DNA of 64,000 nucleotides from Williamsia faeni (GTDB lineage: Bacteria; Actinomycetota; Actinomycetes; Mycobacteriales; Mycobacteriaceae): the NCBI GenBank assembly GCA_003202005.1, contig QJJF01000010.1:1-64000 (forward strand), in the 5' to 3' direction. The translations under genes and the position numbers were made by a program. Below the pieces are notes generated by a model, which saw only the letters and a list, made by a program, of their open reading frames with translations, was not told the origin of the DNA and did not search any database. Shown piece after piece: positions 36,274-46,779 of this stretch. Numbering within the stretch: the stretch's first letter is position 1; the number at the start of each line of letters is the position of its first letter.

Positions 36274-37635
36274 CTAGAAAACCGGATACGGCGGCAGCGG
36301 CTTCTCGTCGAGCCAGTGATGCCACAGGTCGTTCAGCGGCTGCGGACTGTATTTCCCGGCGAGGCCGGTGAAGTCGGCAGACGTGACCGAGCTGTAGCGG
36401 TACTCCCTGGTCCACTCGCGGAGCAGGTCGAAGAAGTCGTTGTCACCCAAACGCTTCCGCAAGGCGTGCAACGTGAGGGCGCCCCGTTTGTAGACCCGGT
36501 CATCGAACATGTACTTCGGACCGGGATCGCCGATCACCAGATCCATGGGCGACGAGGCCAGTCGGCCGTAGTACTTACGGGCCTGGGCTTCGGCGCTCGG
36601 GCCTCCGGAACGTTCCGACCACAACCACTCGCTGTAGCAGGCGAATCCCTCGTGCAGCCAGATGTCTTTCCACCGGCTCAGCGTCAGGGAGTTGCCGAAC
36701 CACTGATGGGCCAATTCGTGGGCGATCAGTCGCTCCGACCAACCCGTCCCGTCGCAGTGGTTGGCCCCGAAGATCGACATGGCCTGGGCCTCGATGGGGA
36801 TCTCGAGGTCGTCGTCCGTGATCACGACCGAGTATTCCGGGAACGGGTACGGCCCGAACAGCTCTACGAAGACTTCCATCATCTGCCGCTGCTTGGCGAA
36901 GTCGAGGTCGAGGTTTCTGCGCAGACGCGGTGGGACCACCGCATGGATGGGAACCGGTTTGGTGCCCAGGGTCTTTCGTGTGTAGGAGCCGATCTGGATG
37001 GTCGCCAGATAGGACGCCATCGGCTCGATCTGTTCGTACACCCAGGTCGTCTGGGCGGCCTTGGTGCGTTTGCTCTTGAGGACACCGTTCGCGACCGCCA
37101 TGAACGGACTGTCGGTGGTGATCGAGATGCCATACGCGGCTTTGGAACTAGGGTGGTCGTCACAGGGGAACCAGGAGGCCGCGCCGTTGGGCTGGCTGGC
37201 GACGAGCGCCCCTTCGGTGAGTTCTTCCCAACCGACGTCGCCCCATTGACCGCGGATCGGCTTGGGATTGCCTGCGTACTTGATCACCACCGTCATCCCA
37301 CCACCTGCGGGCAGATCGGTGGCGAGCGTGATGTTCAGCTTGTGATTGCGATGGGTGTAGCGGGCCGGACGCTTGCCGTTGACCGTGATGCGTTCAACCT
37401 TCAGCGAGGACGACAGGTCGATGCTGAACCGGCCCAGAGTTCTGACGGTGGCCGCGGTGAGAGTAGCGACACCGGCGAGCCGATTGGTCGAGACCTTGTA
37501 TTCCAAGGTGAGGTCATAGCGCGATACCCGGTATCCGAGATTGCCGTTGGCGGGAAGGTACGGGTCGATTCCGTCCGACGGGTCACCCAGCAGCGCCTGA
37601 CCGATTCGGGAGGATCGCACGAGTTTACCTGGCAT
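36274..37635 (-). CDS. M1-family metallo-aminopeptidase
   Basis: A zinc aminopeptidase of 453 residues, shorter than PepN because it has only the N-terminal beta domain and the catalytic domain. The zinc site is HELAHQWFGN (His306, His310) with Glu329 in WLHEGFACYSE. The exopeptidase motif GxMEN is replaced by EAQAMS, which appears in some M1 relatives and may alter N-terminal recognition. No signal peptide. ATG 37635 is preceded by AGGAGG at five bases; the open frame continues to 37698 without support. Confidence 0.9.
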   Translation of the reverse strand: MPGKLVRSSRIGQALLGDPSDGIDPYLPANGNLGYRVSRYDLTLEYKVSTNRLAGVATLTAATVRTLGRFSIDLSSSLKVERITVNGKRPARYTHRNHKLNITLATDLPAGGGMTVVIKYAGNPKPIRGQWGDVGWEELTEGALVASQPNGAASWFPCDDHPSSKAAYGISITTDSPFMAVANGVLKSKRTKAAQTTWVYEQIEPMASYLATIQIGSYTRKTLGTKPVPIHAVVPPRLRRNLDLDFAKQRQMMEVFVELFGPYPFPEYSVVITDDDLEIPIEAQAMSIFGANHCDGTGWSERLIAHELAHQWFGNSLTLSRWKDIWLHEGFACYSEWLWSERSGGPSAEAQARKYYGRLASSPMDLVIGDPGPKYMFDDRVYKRGALTLHALRKRLGDNDFFDLLREWTREYRYSSVTSADFTGLAGKYSPQPLNDLWHHWLDEKPLPPYPVF

Positions 37636-37831
37636 GAATCCTCCTGTTCGGTTCCGAAGTGCAACTTTGAAAGCGTTGAATAGCTTGTGAGTGGACATGT
37701 ATGACGTCGCACCCCCGATTCATGATCGCTCGTGACGTTACATGGCCGCTCGGGCGATGGCGCTTCAAGACCCATGGGGCACATGGCCACCGAAGTAGTG
37801 GTACTTCTCCGCGAGAACAAGGACCGTAGTC

Positions 37832-38251
37832 ATGGGTACATCGAGAAATTTCGCATCCCTGGTCGCACGTGTGATCCTGGGCATCATCTTCATTTTTCAC
37901 GGATGGCAGAAGTTGAGCACCAACGGAATCGACAAAACCGAGCTCTACTTCAAGTCGCTGGACATCCCGTGGCCACGCGCCGCGGCCTGGTATTCGGCGC
38001 TGGTCGAATTCGGTGGTGGCATCCTGCTCATCCTGGGTGTGCTGATGCCGCTGGTGTCGCTGCTGCTGATTGCGGACATGATCGGGGCGATCTTCTACGC
38101 CCACATCGACAACGGCTTCTGGTCGACCGACTTCGGATACGAGTTGCCGCTGGCCCTGATCGCCGGCCTGGTCGCCGTGGGGCTTTCCGACACCGGACGC
38201 ACAGGCGCCGACGGCTACCTCATGCACCGACGGCGCCGAACGACGGTCTAG
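37832..38251 (+). CDS. DoxX-family membrane protein
   Basis: A 139-residue, four-span protein of the DoxX family. Marks are VARVILGIIFIFHGWQKL and YSALVEFGGGILLILGVLMP. DoxX-like proteins are membrane redox partners, implicated in thiol stress and quinone chemistry; the partner here is unknown. ATG 37832 follows AAGGA at eight bases. Convergent with the large Pls-type gene. Confidence 0.88.
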   Translation: MGTSRNFASLVARVILGIIFIFHGWQKLSTNGIDKTELYFKSLDIPWPRAAAWYSALVEFGGGILLILGVLMPLVSLLLIADMIGAIFYAHIDNGFWSTDFGYELPLALIAGLVAVGLSDTGRTGADGYLMHRRRRTTV

Positions 38252-38259
38252 CACGTGCC

Positions 38260-41200
38260 CTAGTTCCACGGCGCGATCGGATTCCCTTGCCAGCGGGTGG
38301 AATCGGGAACCACATCGCCCCGCATGACCAGTGACGCAGGTCCCACGGTGGCGCCCGCACCCAGTCCGGAGGCCGGCAGCGCCACACAATGGGGTCCCAG
38401 CGTGGCGCCGGGCCCCAGGACGACCTCGTCCATCGCCATCACCCGATCGTGGAAGAGGTGGGTCTGGACAACACAGCCGCGTTGCACGGTGGCGCCATCG
38501 CCGAGTGTCACCAGGTCGGCTTCCGGCAGCCAGTACGTTTCGCACCAGACGCCCTTACCGATGTGGGCGCCGAGCATCCGCAGCCAGACGTTGAGGATGG
38601 GCGTGCCGGTGGCGGCATTCGCGAACCAGGGGGCAGCCACGGTTTCCACGAATGCATCGGAGAGTTCGTTGCGCCAGACGAAGGAACTCCACAACGGGTA
38701 TTCGGTGGCCCGGATACGGCCGACGACGGTCCACTTGGCGGCTGCCGCGATGCAGCAGGCGGCGGCACCGGCGATCAGCAGCACGAGCCCACTGACGAGG
38801 GCTGCCACGTAGTAGTTGGTCTCGATGGCGACGTACTGCAGGGCGATGAGCACCAGCAGGCCCAGTCCGAAGCTGACCATCACCGGGATCAAGCGCATCG
38901 TCTCGACGATCGAGCGAGCGATCTTCAGTTTCATGGGTGGGTCGAACGTGCGGGACGTATCGGTTTGCGCGGCGGACCGGCGCAGCCGAACCGGGGGACT
39001 GCCCAGCCAGCTCGACCCTGATTTCGCCTTGCTCGGCGTTGCCGACAGAACGGCGACGAGCGAGTTCTTCGGAACCTTTCGTCCGGGTCCGGTCATCCCG
39101 GAGTTGCCGAGGAAGGCACGTTTGCCGATCTTGGCCTCGTCGATGTGCATCCACCCGCCACCGAGTTCGTACGACGCGACCATGGTGTCGTCGGCCAGGA
39201 ATGCACCGTCGCCGACGGTGGTGAACTTCGGGATGACCAGTGCGGTGGAGATCTCGGTGCCCTTGCCGATGTCGGCGCCGAGCAACCGGAACCACCAGGG
39301 GGTCAGCAGCGACGCGTACAGAGGGAACAGGAAGGTACGGGCCGAGTCCATCAACCGCTCGGTGGCCCAGACCTGCCAGCCGACGCGGGAACGGACCGGG
39401 TGATAACCCTTCTGCATTCCGATGGCCAGCAATCGCACCAGGACCACGGTGAGCAGCGCGAACACGAACAGGCTCACCAGGGTGGCGACGGGCAGCAGTG
39501 CCATCGCGCGCAATGTGACCGACTCGAGGTCGTCGGCACGGCCCGCCCAGCTGCCGATGATCGTGAGCCCGGCAGCGAGGGACACCAGCGGAACACCGGC
39601 CAGCAAGATCGAGGACACCCCGAAGATGGGAACCCAGTAACTGCGTCTGGCGGGGCGTTCCTCCGGCCAGGGCCGCTGGGCCTTGCCGGACTTGACCGCG
39701 GGTGACCCGGCCCAGAGCTGACCGCCCTTGACCCGGCCCATCACCGCTGAACCCGGAGCGATCTCGGCGCTCGCACCGATGCGGGCTCCCGGCATCAGGG
39801 TTGATCGTGAACCGACATTGGCGCCCGCGCCGATCTCGATCTCGCCGATGTGGACGACATCGCCGTCGATCCACCACCCCGACAGATCGACCTCGGGTTC
39901 CACCGAGCAACCTTCGCCCAGCGTGATCAGACCCGTCACCGGCGGCAAGGTGTGCATGTCGACGCCCCGGCCGATCTGCGCGCCGAGGGACCGGGCGAAG
40001 TAGATCATCCAGGGCGCGCCTGACAGATTCGCGGCCCCACTGGCCTCGGTCAGACGTTCGGCGACCCACAGTCGCAGATGCACCGACCCGCCACGGGGAT
40101 AGTCACCCGCGCGCAACCCGGCCAGCAGAAGCCGGATTCCGGCCGCGGCGGTGAGCATCCGGCCGAGCGGGGTGATGAAGATGATGAAGGCGGCCAGGAC
40201 GATCCACCAGCTGATCGGCTGGATCCAGGCGGCGTCGGAAGCTGCCGACAGGACGTTGTTCGCGATGGCCAGCCAGGTCGCCCACTGCAGACCGGTCAAT
40301 GTGGTCAGTGGCACGGACAATGCGATCTGGGCCAGTCCGGCGCGGCGAGGGGTCGGTTCGACGATTCGTGGCTCGGCCACCGCGCCCGGGTTGAGGTCGT
40401 CGAGCATCTGTGCGAGCGACCCCAGTCGGGGATGGTCGTAGAGATCGGCGACGGTGACGGTGGGGAATCGCTGACGTAAGGCGGTCACCAGCTGGGCCGC
40501 AGCGAGCGAGCCGCCGCCTTCGGTGAAGAAGTCGGCTTTCGCGTTGGTGATATTGACGCCGAGAACGGTGGTCCAGAGCCCGGCCACCCAGGCCTCGGTG
40601 GCGCTCAGGTCGCCGAGGTCGGCCTCACCGTCACCGGACGGCAGCGGCCACGGCAGGGCGTTGCGGTCGACCTTGCCCGATGTCTTGGTCGGCAGTTCGT
40701 CGACGAGGACGAGTCGGGGGATCAGCGCGGCCGGGAGCCGGTCGGTGAGCAGATCCCGGGCCTTGTCCACGTCGAACTCGGGGTCCGTCGAGACGAGGTA
40801 GCCGACCAGCAATGAATTGCCCGCCGCGGATTTGCGGACGGCCGCGGCTGCCCCGCCGACACCGGGGAGGTGCTGCAGGGCGTTGTCGACCTCCCCGAGT
40901 TCGATGCGACGTCCACCGACCTTGACCTGATCGTCGGCGCGGCCCATGAACACCAGGCCCTCGGGCTCGAACCGCACCAGGTCACCACTGCGGTAGGCGC
41001 GTTCCCAGCCCAGTGTCTCCATCGGCGAGTACTTCTCGGCGTCCTTGACGGGGTCCAGGTAGCGGGCAAGTCCGACGCCGCCGATCACCAGTTCACCGAC
41101 TTCTCCGGCCTCGACGGGCCGCTGGTCTGCGTCGACCACGGCCAGATCCCAGCCGGCCAGGGGGAGCCCGATCCGAACGGGACCATTGCCATCGAGCAGG

Positions 41201-42123
41201 GCGGCGCAGGCCACCACAGTTGCTTCGGTCGGGCCGTACGTGTTCCAGACCTCGCGGCCGTCGACGGCCAGCCGCTCGCCGAGTTCGGGTGGGCAGGCTT
41301 CACCGCCGAAGATCAGGAGACGGACAGCTTCGAGTGCTTCCGGTGGCCAGAGGGAGGCCAGTGTCGGGACCGTGGACACCACGGTGATGTCTCGCTGGAC
41401 CAGCCACGGACCGAGGTCCATGCCGGAGCGAACCAGCGATCGCGGGGCGGGGACGAGGCAGGCTCCGTAGCGCCAGGCCAGCCACATCTCCTCGCAGGAC
41501 GCGTCGAAGGCCACCGACAGGCCGGCCAGCACCCGGTCACCCGGTCCGAGGGGTTCGGTCTGCAGGAACATCAGCGCTTCGGCATCGACAAATGCCGCTG
41601 CATTGCGGTGGGTGACAGCGACACCCTTCGGGGTTCCGGTGGATCCGGAGGTGAAGATAATCCAGGCATCGTCTTCGACGGTGGGCGGGATCGAGTTTGC
41701 GGCACCTTCTCCGCGAGACAGCCCCAGGTCCTTGGGCCAGCTCAGACCTTCGGCACCCAGGACCGCGACCACACCTGCCTCACCGAAAACCATGGTCGCC
41801 CGCTCGGGCGGATCATCGGCGTCGACCGGCACGTAGGCGGCGCCGGCCGCGAGGGTCGACAAGATTGCCAGGTACAGCTCGCGAGAGCCCGACGGCATAC
41901 GGATTCCGACTCGATCGCCGCGTCCGATTCCGCGACTGCCGAGCCAGGCCGCACCTTCGTCGACGAGGTCCATCAGCTCGGCGTAGGTCACTATTGCGTC
42001 GCCATCGTCGATGGCCGGTGCATCCGGATGTGCTGACGCGGTCTCGGTCAGAATGTCGAAGAGGGTCCGTGCGGTCGGTGCCTGCGCAGATCTGCTGAAC
42101 TGCGCGAGGGTTGGAGCTGTCAC
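38260..42123 (-). CDS. Pls/PosA-type membrane nonribosomal peptide synthetase
   Basis: A 1287-residue single-chain synthetase. Residues ~20-500 form an adenylation domain: A3 FTSGSTGTPKGVAVTH, A5 NTYGPTEATV, A7 YRSGDLVRF and A10 PTKTSGKVDRNALP. A carrier domain follows with phosphopantetheine Ser539 in EGGGSLAAAQL. The rest alternates membrane spans with three hexapeptide (left-handed beta-helix) segments, near residues 770-840, 970-1040 and 1200-1280. No condensation or thioesterase domain. This is the layout of epsilon-poly-lysine synthetase, which polymerises one amino acid in a membrane tunnel. The pocket carries Glu at the position-239 equivalent, compatible with a basic amino acid. GTG 42123 follows AAAGGG at six bases. 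Product unproven. Confidence 0.9.
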   Translation of the reverse strand: MTAPTLAQFSRSAQAPTARTLFDILTETASAHPDAPAIDDGDAIVTYAELMDLVDEGAAWLGSRGIGRGDRVGIRMPSGSRELYLAILSTLAAGAAYVPVDADDPPERATMVFGEAGVVAVLGAEGLSWPKDLGLSRGEGAANSIPPTVEDDAWIIFTSGSTGTPKGVAVTHRNAAAFVDAEALMFLQTEPLGPGDRVLAGLSVAFDASCEEMWLAWRYGACLVPAPRSLVRSGMDLGPWLVQRDITVVSTVPTLASLWPPEALEAVRLLIFGGEACPPELGERLAVDGREVWNTYGPTEATVVACAALLDGNGPVRIGLPLAGWDLAVVDADQRPVEAGEVGELVIGGVGLARYLDPVKDAEKYSPMETLGWERAYRSGDLVRFEPEGLVFMGRADDQVKVGGRRIELGEVDNALQHLPGVGGAAAAVRKSAAGNSLLVGYLVSTDPEFDVDKARDLLTDRLPAALIPRLVLVDELPTKTSGKVDRNALPWPLPSGDGEADLGDLSATEAWVAGLWTTVLGVNITNAKADFFTEGGGSLAAAQLVTALRQRFPTVTVADLYDHPRLGSLAQMLDDLNPGAVAEPRIVEPTPRRAGLAQIALSVPLTTLTGLQWATWLAIANNVLSAASDAAWIQPISWWIVLAAFIIFITPLGRMLTAAAGIRLLLAGLRAGDYPRGGSVHLRLWVAERLTEASGAANLSGAPWMIYFARSLGAQIGRGVDMHTLPPVTGLITLGEGCSVEPEVDLSGWWIDGDVVHIGEIEIGAGANVGSRSTLMPGARIGASAEIAPGSAVMGRVKGGQLWAGSPAVKSGKAQRPWPEERPARRSYWVPIFGVSSILLAGVPLVSLAAGLTIIGSWAGRADDLESVTLRAMALLPVATLVSLFVFALLTVVLVRLLAIGMQKGYHPVRSRVGWQVWATERLMDSARTFLFPLYASLLTPWWFRLLGADIGKGTEISTALVIPKFTTVGDGAFLADDTMVASYELGGGWMHIDEAKIGKRAFLGNSGMTGPGRKVPKNSLVAVLSATPSKAKSGSSWLGSPPVRLRRSAAQTDTSRTFDPPMKLKIARSIVETMRLIPVMVSFGLGLLVLIALQYVAIETNYYVAALVSGLVLLIAGAAACCIAAAAKWTVVGRIRATEYPLWSSFVWRNELSDAFVETVAAPWFANAATGTPILNVWLRMLGAHIGKGVWCETYWLPEADLVTLGDGATVQRGCVVQTHLFHDRVMAMDEVVLGPGATLGPHCVALPASGLGAGATVGPASLVMRGDVVPDSTRWQGNPIAPWN

Positions 42124-42324
42124 CAAGGGCCCTTTCTCTCCACGTCTGTGGATCAAGTGTTGCAGCCCAGTGGTGGACTTGCGATGCAACGAGACCATAT
42201 CGGCAGGTGCCGTGTCGTACTCAGGTGGAGCATTGCGGCATGGGAGCTGAAGTTTTCGCCTAGGGTTTGTCTAGAATTTGCCAACTGCAACATTTACCCT
42301 GGTTCCGGCGAAGGGAACTCGAAA

Positions 42325-43296
42325 ATGTCGGTGACGAGACATGGCAGGCCGAGCCTGCGGTCATACCCGATCTGGCTGGGTTCGCGACTGCTCTTGAAGC
42401 CAACTCTTGCACTCTGGCCGATCGGTGCCCTCGGGCTGCGGCCGCTGTATCTCATCGACGAGATCTTCGCGCTCGGGCCGAAGGCAAAAACCGTCGCGCG
42501 GGAGCAGATCACCTTGGCCGGACGGCCGGTGGAACTGTCGGTGCCGGCCCGTCCGAGCGGTCGGGACGAGGCGGCCGCGGTGCTCTATCTGCACGGCGGG
42601 GCGCTGGTCGTCTGTGGCCTGGCCACACATCGGGCAGTGGCGAGCCGCCTGTGTCAGGACATCGATCTGCCCGTGTATTCGGTTGCGTACCGGCAACTTC
42701 CGGAAGCGGGTGTGGGAACATCCGTCGCCGACGCCTATCAGGCCTACCGGGAGCTCCTGATCGAGCGAGGGTTCAAACACGTTGTGGTGGCCGGTGATTC
42801 GGCAGGCGGGTTCCTTGCCGGCAAGATTGTCGAGTTGGCGCACCGAGACGGCTTGACCCCGCCCGCGGCGTACATCGGATTTTCACCGCTGCTCGACCTC
42901 GACCTCGGCACCAATCCCGACCGGTCGAGCCGTCGCGACGCGTACCTCCCGATCCGCAAACTTGCTTCGCTGCGGAGACAGTTCGACAAAGGGCCGATCG
43001 AACTCGACGGTGTCCGTCGGATCGCGGAGGTGCCACCCGAGGCTTTTCCGCCGACCATCGTCATCACCGCCGAAGACGAGATGCTCGAACCGGATGTGCT
43101 GGAACTGGTGGAGTCCCTGAACACGGCCGGTGTGCCGGCGCAGATGCACAGCTATGCCTGGCAGGTGCATGCATTTCCGATGCTGGCGGGTCGCCATCCG
43201 GAAGCGCGGCAATCCATCGTGCTGACGGCGCAGTTTGCCAAGGACGCAGTCGCGGCGGCCCGGGTGGGTCGGAGAGGCATTCGGCGAGTGGGTTGA
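42325..43296 (+). CDS. Alpha/beta hydrolase, hormone-sensitive-lipase family
   Basis: A 323-residue esterase/lipase. The oxyanion motif is YLHGGALVVCG and the nucleophile Ser159 lies in VVAGDSAGGFLAG; the Asp is in ITAEDEMLEPD and the His in WQVHAFPMLAG. This resembles the LipH/steryl-acetyl-hydrolase group common in Mycobacteriales. ATG 42325 has AAGGGA nine bases upstream. Divergent from the Pls-type synthetase with about 200 bases between. Confidence 0.88.
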   Translation: MSVTRHGRPSLRSYPIWLGSRLLLKPTLALWPIGALGLRPLYLIDEIFALGPKAKTVAREQITLAGRPVELSVPARPSGRDEAAAVLYLHGGALVVCGLATHRAVASRLCQDIDLPVYSVAYRQLPEAGVGTSVADAYQAYRELLIERGFKHVVVAGDSAGGFLAGKIVELAHRDGLTPPAAYIGFSPLLDLDLGTNPDRSSRRDAYLPIRKLASLRRQFDKGPIELDGVRRIAEVPPEAFPPTIVITAEDEMLEPDVLELVESLNTAGVPAQMHSYAWQVHAFPMLAGRHPEARQSIVLTAQFAKDAVAAARVGRRGIRRVG

Positions 43297-43397
43297 GGCG
43301 GCTTCGACTCACCATGAGTCATACGGTTTTCGTCTGGCTGTGCGCGACGTAATTTCGCGGAGAACACATCCACAGCCCGAAATCCGGAAGGCAATAC

Positions 43398-44330
43398 ATG
43401 TCTGAACAGATCAGTGTCGTCAAAGTCGGCGGGAACATCGGGGCCAGGATCGACGGTGTCACGCTGTCCGGCGACCTCGACAGCGCCACGATCACAGCGA
43501 TCAATGACGCCCTGCTGGCCCACAAGGTGATCTTCTTCCGCGGGCAGGATCATCTCGACGACGAAGGTCAACTCGCCTTCGCACGTTCACTCGGCGTCCC
43601 CACCATCGCCCACCCGACGGTCACCTCGCGCGGCGACACCATCCTGCCGATCGATTCCGATTACGGCCGCGCCAACAGCTGGCACACCGATGTCACCTTC
43701 GTCGACCGGGTGCCGAAGGCGTCCATCCTGCGCGCGGTGGCATTGCCCGAGTACGGCGGTTCCACCATCTGGGCGAATACGGTGACCGCGTACGAGCAGC
43801 TACCTGAACCGCTGAAGGTCCTGGTGGACAAGCTCTGGGCGGTCCACACGAACGTCTACGACTATTCGACGAAGACGGTCGAGGCGGGCGAGCTGAACAA
43901 GAACACCGAAGAGTACCGGGCCGAGTTCCAATCGACGTACTACGAGACCGAACACCCGGTGGTGCGCGTTCATCCCGAGACCGGTGAGAAGGCGCTGCTG
44001 CTCGGTCATTTCGTGAAGCGCTTCGTCGGCTTCGATTCTTCGGAGTCGACGGCGCTCTTCGACCTTCTGCAGAAGCGAATCACCAAGCTGGAGAACACAG
44101 TTCGCTGGAACTGGCAGGCCGGCGACCTGGCCATCTGGGACAACCGCGCCACCGAGCACTACGCGGTCGCCGACTACGACGACAACTACCGTCGCCTGAA
44201 CCGGATCACGCTGGCCGGGGACATCCCCCGCAGTGTCACCGGCGAGCAGAGCCGGGTTGTCGCCGGGGACGCGTCGCACTTCTCGGATGTCGTCGATCCG
44301 CGCGAGTCGCAGCGCGCGATCTCGGTCTGA
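43398..44330 (+). CDS. TauD/AtsK-type Fe(II)/2-oxoglutarate dioxygenase
   Basis: A 310-residue oxygenase of the taurine / alkylsulfate dioxygenase family. The iron triad is His96 and Asp98 in SWHTDVTF, with His254 in TEHYAVADY; the 2-oxoglutarate arginine is in [12 protein letters not shown]. Related mycobacterial enzymes release sulfite/sulfate from alkyl sulfate esters. The next gene encodes an arylsulfatase, so organosulfur scavenging is the likely job. ATG 43398 follows GGAAGG. Confidence 0.9.
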   Translation: MSEQISVVKVGGNIGARIDGVTLSGDLDSATITAINDALLAHKVIFFRGQDHLDDEGQLAFARSLGVPTIAHPTVTSRGDTILPIDSDYGRANSWHTDVTFVDRVPKASILRAVALPEYGGSTIWANTVTAYEQLPEPLKVLVDKLWAVHTNVYDYSTKTVEAGELNKNTEEYRAEFQSTYYETEHPVVRVHPETGEKALLLGHFVKRFVGFDSSESTALFDLLQKRITKLENTVRWNWQAGDLAIWDNRATEHYAVADYDDNYRRLNRITLAGDIPRSVTGEQSRVVAGDASHFSDVVDPRESQRAISV

Positions 44331-44431
44331 GGCGGACACAACCAGAGACCTTCCACGGCGCCGCGCCGTCGCACTCACGCGACGGCGCGGCGTTGGTTGT
44401 CGGAGGTCAACTTCGTGGATGGAGACAGGTT

Positions 44432-46763
44432 TTGACCGATTTTGCAGTGCCCGACGGCGCGCGTGGGTACGAGGGATTCACCGGGAAGATCGGCCGGACC
44501 GGCGCGCAGTCGCAGCCGGCGTGGGCCGGTGAACCGAAGGCACCGCAGCGGGCGCCCAACATCATCGTCGTGCTGGTCGACGACATGGGGTATGCCGACA
44601 TCGAACCCTTCGGTTCCGAGATGCCGACCCCCAACCTGAACAAGTTGGCGGCCAGCGGATTTCGGCTGTCGAACTATCACACCACCTCCGTGTGCTCACC
44701 GGCCCGCGCGGCGTTGCTGACCGGGCTGAACCCCCACCGGGCCGGTTACGGAACGGTCGCCAACTTCGATCCCGGCTACCCCGGTTTCCGACTGGAACTC
44801 GCCGACGACGTCCTCACACTTCCGGAGATATTGCGGGAGAACGGCTATGCGAACTTCGCCGTCGGGAAGTGGCATCTGGTGCGGGATGTCAATCAAGGGC
44901 CCGGCAGGTCGCGTGAATCCTGGCCGATTCAACGGGGATTCGACAGCTACTACGGATCCCTGGAGGGAATGAACTCTTTCTACTATCCGAACCAGCTGGT
45001 GGCCGACAACTCGGTGGTCGACATCGAGGAGTATCCCGACGACTACTACGTCACTGACGACATCACCGACCGGGCCATCGGCCAGATCAAGGGGTTGCGG
45101 GCGCACAACCCGGACAAACCCTTCTTTCTGTACTTCGCGCACATCGCGATGCACGGTCCGCATCAGGCCAAGCCGCAGGACCTGGACCGGTTCCGCGGAA
45201 AGTACGCCGAAGGATGGGATTCGGTGCGACAGAATCGATTCGACGCGCAGAAGCGTGCCGGATTCTTCCCGCCCGAGACCGAGATGGCAGCCCGGAACAC
45301 AGAACCCGGATACGACGCGCCCGAATGGGCGGCGCTTTCGGCGGATGAGCAGCGTCGATACCAGCGGTATCAGGAGGTCTACGCAGCGATGGTGCACAGC
45401 GTGGACGAATCGGTGGGGCGCATCCTCGACACCGTCGAGGCGCTCGGCGAACTCGACAACACTATTGTGGTCTTCACCTCCGACAACGGCGGCACCGCCG
45501 AAGGTGGCGCCGAAGGCACCCGTTCGTACCTCAGCCAGTTCGTCCATTCGCCGGTGCCTGCCGATTGGCCGCGGGACGTGCCGCATTCCGAGGATCTGAT
45601 CGGGTCGCCGGAGATCGGACCCACTACCCCCGGGGTTGGGGTCAGGCGTCCAACACCCCGTTCCGGTTCTACAAGGGTCAGACCTTTGCCGGTGGGGTCC
45701 GGGTTCCGTTTCTCATCTCGTGGCCGGCCGGACTACCGCGTGAGGACGGCGATCCTGGTTTGCGCAAGCACTATTCGTACGTCACGGACATCGCACCGAC
45801 GATCCTGGACCTCATCGGCGCCCACATTCCCGACGAACGCCGGGGCAAGCCGGCCAAAGACCGCGATGGTGTCAGCATCGCGGACGTGTTGCGGGACGAT
45901 TCCGTACCCACCCCACATCAGGAGCAGTACGCCGAGTTCGGCGGGCACCGGGGCTTCTACCGCGATGGCTGGAAACTGGTGTCGCTGCACGATGATCCGG
46001 CACTGCTGGACGACCCGCAGTGGCAATTGTTCGACGTGGTGCTCGATCCCGCGGAGACCCGCGATGTCGCCGGCATATACCCGGAGAAGGTCGCCGAACT
46101 GGCCGACGCCTGGGATCAGGCCGCCTGGTACAACACGGTCTTCCCGTTGCTGTCGGGTCCGGACCTGGCACGCCGACGCCCGAGGAGGTGAAACTCGTTG
46201 AGCCGGTGCGGATTCTGGCCGGCACGCCGACTCTCGAACGCTATCGGTCGAGCCGACTGATCGCCTACCGTGACTTTGTTGTCGACGTCGACCTCGGTGC
46301 CTATGGTGTCGGCGACGAAGGTGTCCTGGTGGCGCACGGTGACCCGCTCGGTGGCTATGCCCTGTACGTCGAAGACGGGTTTGTCGTTTTCGACTTCAAC
46401 TCCTATGGGGTGGTGTCGTCGGTCCGTACACCGATCGCGGCCGGCGCCCGTGGCGTTCGGCTGTCGGCGACTGCGGACGCGTCGGTCCGGTGGGATTTTT
46501 CGCTGTCGGTGATCGGGACCGAGACGGAATCGGAACCGGTCCGGCTGCCGGGTCAGCTGCAACTCGTCGGGATGGCTCCGTGGACCGGGGTCTCGGTGGG
46601 GCTCGATGCGCGGGGCCCGGCGTCGCCCCCGTTGCGCACCCGGCGCGGATTGTTCCGGTACAGCGGGCAGCTGAGATCGGTCACCTATACGCCGGGCGAG
46701 GTACGGGTTCCGGCGCCGGTCATCGCCCAGATCGAGGCCGCGGCAGAGGCTGCCGCGGACTGA
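44432..46763 (+). pseudogene. Arylsulfatase, reading frame broken at two places
   Basis: Formylglycine-type sulfatase, TTG start at 44432 (GGAGA upstream). N-terminal metal site IIVVLVDDMGYADIEPFG; formylglycine motif CSPAR at Cys88; FVKW-type KWHLVRD; FTSDNGGTAEGG. Near 45620-45622 the frame must shift by one base: GGACCC reads on as HYPRGWGQASNTPFRFYKG only if one more C is supplied. That second frame runs to a TGA at 46191. The family's C-terminal domain (ILAGTPTLERYRSSRLI ... YALYVEDGFVVFDFNSYG) continues in a third frame to 46763. Either two real single-base deletions, sequencing errors in C-runs, or, for the second break, a coupled separate gene. Confidence 0.75.
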
Positions 46764-46779
46764 GAAACGAACAACGGCG

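Noticed and set aside
38555-40069. 504-codon minus-strand frame within the Pls-type gene
   Set aside because: Same strand, different frame; Arg/Gly-rich translation, while the other frame holds carrier, membrane and beta-helix segments.
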